Source of the DNA: Candidatus Acetothermia bacterium
GTDB lineage: Bacteria > Bipolaricaulota > Bipolaricaulia > RBG-16-55-9 > DRXL01
DNA length: 10,233 nt
Assembly (NCBI GenBank): GCA_028275205.1
Contig: JAPWVB010000038.1
Location: 1 to 10,233 of the forward strand
Reading direction: 5' to 3'
Made by a program: the position numbers and the translations under genes. Under the pieces are notes generated by a model. The model worked only from the letters and a program-made list of their open reading frames with translations. It was not told the DNA's origin and ran no database searches. Position 1 is the first letter of the stretch. Every line of letters starts with the position of its first letter. Positions 6,495-10,233 of this stretch are shown here, in pieces.

Positions 6495-7982
6495 TTAAGC
6501 CCATTCTCGCAGCAACTGCGCCAACAATCGCACTCCGTACCCCGTCGCGCCCTTGGGGTGATAGAGCCGGCTCTCGACATCATACGCTACTCCGGCAATA
6601 TCTAAATGCGCCCACGGGTAGTTCACAAACTCTCTCAGAAAGATCGCGCCGACGGCCGCGCCCGCTTGCGGGCCCTTGTTGGTGCTGTTCTTAATATCAG
6701 CGATCTCGCTCTTGATGAGCTCTTTGTACTCGTCATAGAGGGGCAGCCGCCAGACGCGCTCGCCCGTCTGCTGCGCCGCGCGCTCGATCTTCTGGGCGAG
6801 CGATTCGTCATTACTAAATAGACCCGCAGCCTCTTTCCCAAGGGCGATTGTGCACGCCCCTGTCAGCGTGGCCAAGTCTATCACAGCTTGGGGATGGTAT
6901 CGCTGCGCGTAGACGAGCGCATCCGCGAGCACCAGTCGCCCCTCGGCGTCGGTGTTGGTGACCTCGACCGTCTTTTTGTTAGAGATCGTGATGACGTCGC
7001 CGGGCTTGAGGGCCTTCCCCGAGGGCAAATTCTCCGCAGCTGCGATCAGGCCCACAACGGCTACGGGCAGCTTCAGCAGCGCCACCGCGCGCATCGCTCC
7101 GAGCACTGCCGCCGCGCCGCTCATGTCGTACTTCATCGCTTCCATGCCCTCGCGCGGCTTGATCGAGATTCCTCCACTATCAAAAGTGATCCCCTTACCC
7201 ACGAGCACGATGGGCCGAGAATCTTTTCTCAGATTGTACTCAAGCACGATGAATCTGGGCGGCTCGTCGCTGCCCTTGCCCACCGCGAGAATTCCGCCCA
7301 TGCCAAGCTTCTCTAAAGCTTTCTCGTCAAAGACTTCGCAGCGCAGCCCAAGCTCTTGCGCTAATCGTTGGGCGTGAGCGGCCAGCTCGCGCGGCGGCAG
7401 ACTCTGCCCCGGCTCATTAGCTAAGTCCCGCGCAAACAGTACCGACTCGGCGATGATCTGCCCCTGCTGGGCACCAGCTTTGAGAGCATCTAATTTCTCT
7501 GAGCTGCGCTCAATGAGCCTTAGACGTTCAAGCTTGATAGGCTCCTCGGGCTTCTTGAACTTTTCAAAGCGATAGAGTCCCAACAGCGTTCCTTCGACGG
7601 TCGCTTGGGCGGCGGTGTGGGCATCGAGCCCGCCGATGCCCGCCCCGTGCGCGATCGTCGTCAGTTCCGAAAGAGCCTTCGCGGCGCGCGCTGCCGCGGC
7701 GCTCACCTCGCGCACCACGTCTGCTGAGAACTTTTCTGCGGACCCAAGACCAACTAAGAGCACTCTTTTAGCCCCGATCTTGCCGTGCGTGCGCAGCCAG
7801 AAGACTTCGCCCTTCTTGCACGAAAAATCTCTGTCGGCGAGCACTTCCGAGATCGCTCCGTCCAAAGCTCGATCCACAGCGCCAGCAGCCCCACCGGGGC
7901 GCTGCACCCCCTCAAAAATCCCTAGACAGATCGCGTCTGTCTGAACTTTCGTAATATCCCCTTGCTCGACTGCGATGTCCAT
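6495..7982 (-). CDS. pepA: Leucyl aminopeptidase, M17 family (cytosol aminopeptidase)
   Basis: 495 residues from ATG 7980-7982, a normal length for PepA. The start is set by AAGGAG at 7994-7999 and by MDIAVEQGDI, where the N-terminal macro-like domain begins; the in-frame ATG at 8063 adds 27 unsupported residues. The catalytic domain has VGKGITFDSGGISIKP (262-276; metal or active-site K263, D268, K275), KYDMSGAAAV (284-293; D286) and the family signature NTDAEGRL (343-350; D345, E347, R349). The C-terminus AHLDIAGVAYD...GATGYGVR is also typical. PepA is a hexameric two-metal enzyme that removes N-terminal Leu and other residues from peptides in the cytosol; some bacterial PepA also bind DNA, which cannot be judged here. 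It is the first gene of the pepA-yggS-amidase operon, transcribed divergently from the hydrogenase-type operon. Confidence 0.96.
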   Translation of the reverse strand: MDIAVEQGDITKVQTDAICLGIFEGVQRPGGAAGAVDRALDGAISEVLADRDFSCKKGEVFWLRTHGKIGAKRVLLVGLGSAEKFSADVVREVSAAAARAAKALSELTTIAHGAGIGGLDAHTAAQATVEGTLLGLYRFEKFKKPEEPIKLERLRLIERSSEKLDALKAGAQQGQIIAESVLFARDLANEPGQSLPPRELAAHAQRLAQELGLRCEVFDEKALEKLGMGGILAVGKGSDEPPRFIVLEYNLRKDSRPIVLVGKGITFDSGGISIKPREGMEAMKYDMSGAAAVLGAMRAVALLKLPVAVVGLIAAAENLPSGKALKPGDVITISNKKTVEVTNTDAEGRLVLADALVYAQRYHPQAVIDLATLTGACTIALGKEAAGLFSNDESLAQKIERAAQQTGERVWRLPLYDEYKELIKSEIADIKNSTNKGPQAGAAVGAIFLREFVNYPWAHLDIAGVAYDVESRLYHPKGATGYGVRLLAQLLREWA

Positions 7983-7993
7983 GATCGAGATCA

Positions 7994-7999
7994 CTCCTT
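7994..7999 (-). promoter_or_regulatory. pepA: Ribosome-binding site fixing the pepA start
   Basis: On the minus strand AAGGAG stands 11 bases before ATG 7982. The spacing is slightly long but the match is strong, and it selects this start over the upstream in-frame ATG at 8063. Confidence 0.65.
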
Positions 8000-8010
8000 C
8001 AATGCTCAAG

Positions 8011-8038
8011 TGTATCGAGCTGCTCAGGGCATTGACAA
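8011..8038 (-). promoter_or_regulatory. Possible pepA operon promoter
   Basis: On the minus strand TTGTCA (8033-8038, 5/6 match to TTGACA) is followed after 16 bases by GATACA (8011-8016), which matches the -10 consensus only at its middle ATA. It would give a leader of about 20 bases containing the Shine-Dalgarno site. The -10 is weak, so this remains a candidate. Confidence 0.3.
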
Positions 8039-8089
8039 CCCCATAGCGCTGCAGCTGATTCATATCATTCGCTCAGCTGTGCCGGATCA

Positions 8090-8120
8090 TTGCGCACATA
8101 GGGAATTGATTCGTTATAAT
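8090..8120 (+). promoter_or_regulatory. Promoter of the hydrogenase-type operon, perfect -10 and weak -35
   Basis: TATAAT (8115-8120) matches the -10 consensus exactly. The best upstream -35 candidate is TTGCGC (8090-8095), with a long 19-base spacer and only a 3/6 match, which suggests dependence on an activator. Transcription would start near 8127 and leave a 5' leader of about 50 bases containing an inverted repeat and the ribosome-binding site. Confidence 0.55.
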
Positions 8121-8130
8121 GAAGCTGCAC

Positions 8131-8160
8131 CGCTCGTGGTCGCAAGAGCGCTCACGAGCG
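8131..8160 (+). promoter_or_regulatory. Inverted repeat in the 5' leader of the hydrogenase-type operon
   Basis: CGCTCGTG (8131-8138) and CACGAGCG (8153-8160) are perfect 8-base inverted repeats, extendable by one G-U pair, around a 14-base loop holding the palindrome GAGCGCTC (8146-8153). The half-site centres are 22 bases apart, about two helical turns. It lies between the predicted transcription start and the GGAG at 8167-8170. It could be an RNA hairpin (stabilising or controlling the leader) or an operator for a dimeric repressor. Confidence 0.55.
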
Positions 8161-8176
8161 CAGAACGGAGATCTCT

Positions 8177-9304
8177 ATGATCGGAGAACGAGTCATCGTC
8201 GAGTGTCAAGACTTCCAGAAGCTTCTCGATGCTCTTCGTCAAAAGGGCTACGTCACCGTCGGCCCCACCGTGCGCGACCGCGCGATCATCTACGACGAGA
8301 TCGCTTCTGTCGAGGATTTGCCCATCGGGTGGACGGACGAGCAAGACGGGGGAAAGTATCGCCTCAAGCGACGCGCCGACCAAGCGCTCTTTGGGTATGT
8401 CGTCGGGCCGCACTCGTGGAAGAAGTTCTTACACCCGCCCGTCTTATCTCTGTGGAAAGCTCGGAAGAACGGCAAGGGCTTCGAGATTACCCCCAATAGG
8501 GATGAGCCGCCACGCTATGCGTTCATCGGGGTGCGATCCTGCGAGCTGCACGCGATCTTCATCCAAGACCGTGTCTTCACCAATGGGAAGTTTGTCGACC
8601 CGCACTACCAAGCCCGCCGACGGAATGTCTTTATCGTCGCGGTCAACTGCGTCCAAGCTGGGGGCACGTGCTTTTGTGTCTCGATGAAGACTGGCCCTAA
8701 GGCCACAGCGGGCTTCGATCTGGCGTTGACGGAGATCCTCGATGGGCAGAGACACTATTTCGTCGTTGAGGTCGGCACGACCCTGGGGGCAGACATTTTG
8801 CAAAGAGTGCCGACCAAGCCCGCCCAGCCCCGCGATCTCCAGATCGCGGAAGAGCGCATTCAACAAGCGGCGCGGCAGATGGGGCGCCAGCTCGATACGA
8901 CTAATATCAAAGAGCTGCTCTATCGCAATTTGGAGCACCCGCGCTGGGATGAGGTTGCTGCCCGATGTCTGAATTGCGTCAACTGTACGATGGTCTGCCC
9001 CACGTGCTTCTGCACCACGGTCGAGGACGTCACGGACCTAACGGGCAGCGAAGCTGAGCGCGTGCGCAGATGGGACTCGTGCTTCACGATGGACTTCTCG
9101 TATGTTCATGGCGGGAGCGTGCGGGCTTCCGCGAAATCCCGCTACCGTCAATGGCTGACCCATAAACTCGCAAGCTGGATCGATCAATTTGGGACATCGG
9201 GATGTGTCGGCTGCGGACGGTGTATCACATGGTGTCCCGTGGGCATTGATATCACCGAAGAAGTCCGCGCCATCCGCGAGAGCGAGCTCAGTAGAACTCA
9301 GTAA
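8177..9304 (+). CDS. hydB: HydB/AsrA-type two-[4Fe-4S] electron-transfer subunit (beta subunit of group 3b NiFe hydrogenase/sulfhydrogenase)
   Basis: 375 residues; ATG 8177 is preceded by GGAG with a 6-base spacer. The C-terminal half holds two classical [4Fe-4S] motifs: C264-x2-C267-x2-C270-x3-C274-P and C343-x2-C346-x2-C349-x3-C353-P. Extra cysteines follow the first (C277, C279) and C302 lies between them. The N-terminal domain carries the family's GVRSCELHAI (C122) and NCVQAGGTCFCVSM (C158, C165, C167), cysteines that may hold a further cluster. The protein is cytosolic and passes electrons between the flavin subunit and the catalytic part. The same family serves the beta subunit of group 3b NADP-linked [NiFe] hydrogenase and AsrA of anaerobic sulfite reductase. 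The CNB gene and the HydG/AsrB-like gene that follow favour hydrogenase. A siroheme AsrC downstream instead of hydrogenase small and large subunits would change this. Confidence 0.85.
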   Translation: MIGERVIVECQDFQKLLDALRQKGYVTVGPTVRDRAIIYDEIASVEDLPIGWTDEQDGGKYRLKRRADQALFGYVVGPHSWKKFLHPPVLSLWKARKNGKGFEITPNRDEPPRYAFIGVRSCELHAIFIQDRVFTNGKFVDPHYQARRRNVFIVAVNCVQAGGTCFCVSMKTGPKATAGFDLALTEILDGQRHYFVVEVGTTLGADILQRVPTKPAQPRDLQIAEERIQQAARQMGRQLDTTNIKELLYRNLEHPRWDEVAARCLNCVNCTMVCPTCFCTTVEDVTDLTGSEAERVRRWDSCFTMDFSYVHGGSVRASAKSRYRQWLTHKLASWIDQFGTSGCVGCGRCITWCPVGIDITEEVRAIRESELSRTQ

Positions 9305-9321
9305 GAAAGGGGAAGAGATTC

Positions 9322-9783
9322 ATGAACACGTTGGAACGCTTGCTGTCGGAGCATCCGTTCTTCAAGGATTTGGACCCACGCTACATCCAGCTCATCGCTG
9401 GGTGTGCCCGGGAGGTCACGTTCAAGGCGGGGGAGTTCATCTTCCGCGAGGGAGATCCATCGTCACACTTTTGGCTCATTCGCAATGGCAAGATCTCGCT
9501 GGAGGTCTTTGCGCCGGGGCGGGGACCGATCATGATCGAGACCCTCGGCGAGGGCGACGTCATGGGCTGGTCCTGGGCCGTGCCGCCCTACAGAAAACAG
9601 TATGATGCCCGCGCCCTGGAGCTCACACGCGCCTTGGAGTTTGACGCGATGTGCATTCGCGGCAAGTGCGACGAAGAACCCAAGCTCGGCTACGAGCTCT
9701 TCAAGCGCTTCGCTCAAATTATTGGGCAGAGGCTACAAGCCACTCGCTTACGATTGATTGATATCTATGGCAGTCACGATTAA
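9322..9783 (+). CDS. Stand-alone cyclic-nucleotide-binding-fold protein (Crp-like sensor domain only)
   Basis: 153 residues; ATG 9322 follows the HydB stop by 17 bases, with a GGGGAAGAG ribosome-binding site in the gap. The fold is a cNMP-binding beta-roll: LLSEHPFFKDLDPRYIQLIAGCA, then VTFKAGEFIFREGDPSSHFWLIRNGKISLEV in family pattern (32-62), then LGEGDVMGWSWAVPPYRKQYDARALE. The phosphate-binding cassette is altered (GDVMGWSW instead of the FGE-x-ALL type), so cAMP binding is doubtful. The C-terminal helix ends at LIDIYG without a helix-turn-helix, so this is not a transcription factor. Three cysteines are present (C28, C111, C116). From memory, CNB genes like this sit between the beta and gamma genes of many bacterial group 3b hydrogenase operons, suggesting an accessory or regulatory subunit of the complex. 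Its 3' end overlaps the next gene by 17 bases. Confidence 0.85.
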   Translation: MNTLERLLSEHPFFKDLDPRYIQLIAGCAREVTFKAGEFIFREGDPSSHFWLIRNGKISLEVFAPGRGPIMIETLGEGDVMGWSWAVPPYRKQYDARALELTRALEFDAMCIRGKCDEEPKLGYELFKRFAQIIGQRLQATRLRLIDIYGSHD

Positions 9784-10233
9784 GCCCCAGACGATAGAAA
9801 TAGTGCAGACGGACCCCATGGTGCCCGTGCCCTATCGGGTGCTACGGGTGCGGCGCGAGACGAAAGATACGTTTACGTTCGAACTCCAATCCGTCACTGG
9901 GGAGCGCTTCCCCTTCGCTCCAGGGCAGTTCAATATGCTCTATCTCTTCGGGGTAGGGGAGGTGCCCATCTCCATCAGTGGCGACCCGGCGCATCCGGAG
10001 ATTTTGGTGCACACCGTGCGCGCGGTGGGCACCGTAACCAATCCGCTCTGTAAGCTCAAGCGGGGAGATATTCTCGGGGTGCGTGGCCCCTTTGGGAGCA
10101 GCTGGCCCGTGACCGAAGCCGTGGGCAACGATATTCTCATTGTGGCCGGTGGTGTGGGATTAGCCCCGCTGCGCCCCGCGATCTATCATCTCTTGAACCA
10201 TCGTGGGGACTACGGTCGCGTGGTGGTGCTCTA
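9767..10233 (+). CDS. hydG: HydG/AsrB-type FAD/NAD(P)-binding subunit (gamma), 3' end outside the window
   Basis: The frame is open to the right edge, with 155 complete codons visible. ATG 9767 lies inside the end of the CNB gene (17-base overlap, different frame) with no clear Shine-Dalgarno site, so translation is probably coupled; ATG 9818 is an alternative start. The visible part is a ferredoxin-reductase-type FAD domain: YRVLRVRRETKDTFTFEL, FAPGQFNML (50-58), VPISISGD (66-73, the flavin-contacting loop of this family) and GVRGPFGSSWP (104-114). The NAD(P) domain then begins with IVAGGVGLAPLRP (125-137). The missing C-terminus should carry the cysteines for a [2Fe-2S] cluster. It would exchange electrons between NAD(P)H and the iron-sulfur beta subunit; this is the gamma subunit of group 3b hydrogenase, distinct from the [FeFe]-maturase also named HydG. 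AsrB is the closest alternative. Confidence 0.88.
   Translation, partial: MAVTIKPQTIEIVQTDPMVPVPYRVLRVRRETKDTFTFELQSVTGERFPFAPGQFNMLYLFGVGEVPISISGDPAHPEILVHTVRAVGTVTNPLCKLKRGDILGVRGPFGSSWPVTEAVGNDILIVAGGVGLAPLRPAIYHLLNHRGDYGRVVVL

Noticed and set aside
6434..6583. N-terminal extension of YggS by 50 residues.
   Set aside because: The extension runs through the G/C-rich palindromic repeat and into the pepA 3' end. The family homology begins at ATG 6433.
7983..8063. N-terminal extension of PepA by 27 residues from an ATG at 8063.
   Set aside because: It has no ribosome-binding site and no family similarity, while ATG 7982 has AAGGAG upstream and begins exactly at the conserved N-terminal strand.
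8106..8119. An FNR-like box (TTGAT-N4-TATAA) overlapping the -10 of the hydrogenase-type promoter.
   Set aside because: Only the left half-site matches the FNR consensus; the right half is the -10 box itself and the position is wrong for activation.

Overview
The window looks like chromosomal DNA of an uncultured, probably thermophilic and anaerobic bacterium. It is fairly GC-rich by eye and tightly packed, with overlapping or abutting genes. It has bacterial Shine-Dalgarno sites, sigma70-like -10/-35 hexamers, and typically bacterial housekeeping genes (M17 leucyl aminopeptidase, YggS-type PLP protein). No rRNA, tRNA, CRISPR array, transposase or phage gene was seen. The host phylum cannot be fixed from this sequence; candidate phyla such as Bipolaricaulota/Acetothermia or related hot-spring lineages are only a guess.

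Region 1 (1-4200) is a polysaccharide module. A DUF2334 polysaccharide-deacetylase-like protein (5' end outside the window) overlaps by one base (TAATG) a membrane GT2 processive glycosyltransferase of the cellulose/hyaluronan-synthase type. Facing them is a secreted GH113-like TIM-barrel glycoside hydrolase. The combination recalls the Bacillus subtilis ydaJKLMN exopolysaccharide locus (DUF2334 YdaL, GT2 YdaM and a glycoside hydrolase). The GT2 gene carries an 87-bp in-frame cluster of nested palindromes, and the convergent junction holds a large G/C-rich double hairpin.

Region 2 (about 4130-7982) begins with two divergent promoters that drive the hydrolase (minus) and a creatininase-family metallo-amidohydrolase (plus). 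The creatininase gene abuts, with no spacer, the end of a minus-strand operon pepA - yggS - nitrilase-superfamily amidohydrolase. A second G/C-rich palindromic repeat separates pepA from yggS. The four enzymes suggest peptide/amide turnover and PLP homeostasis; no single pathway is evident.

Region 3 (7983-10233) starts with a 194-bp divergent promoter region, followed by the first three genes of an operon. These are a two-[4Fe-4S] HydB/AsrA-type electron-transfer subunit, a stand-alone cyclic-nucleotide-binding-fold protein with no DNA-binding domain, and an FAD/NAD(P)-binding HydG/AsrB-type subunit cut by the window end. The order best fits a group 3b cytoplasmic NAD(P)-linked [NiFe] hydrogenase (sulfhydrogenase), with the catalytic small and large subunits expected just downstream. 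The operon leader has a perfect TATAAT, a poor -35 and an inverted repeat ahead of the ribosome-binding site.

There is no clear sign of a wholly unknown defence or mobile system. The parts most worth a second look are the deacetylase/synthase/hydrolase module, the palindromic element inside the synthase gene, and the hydrogenase-linked CNB protein with its structured leader.
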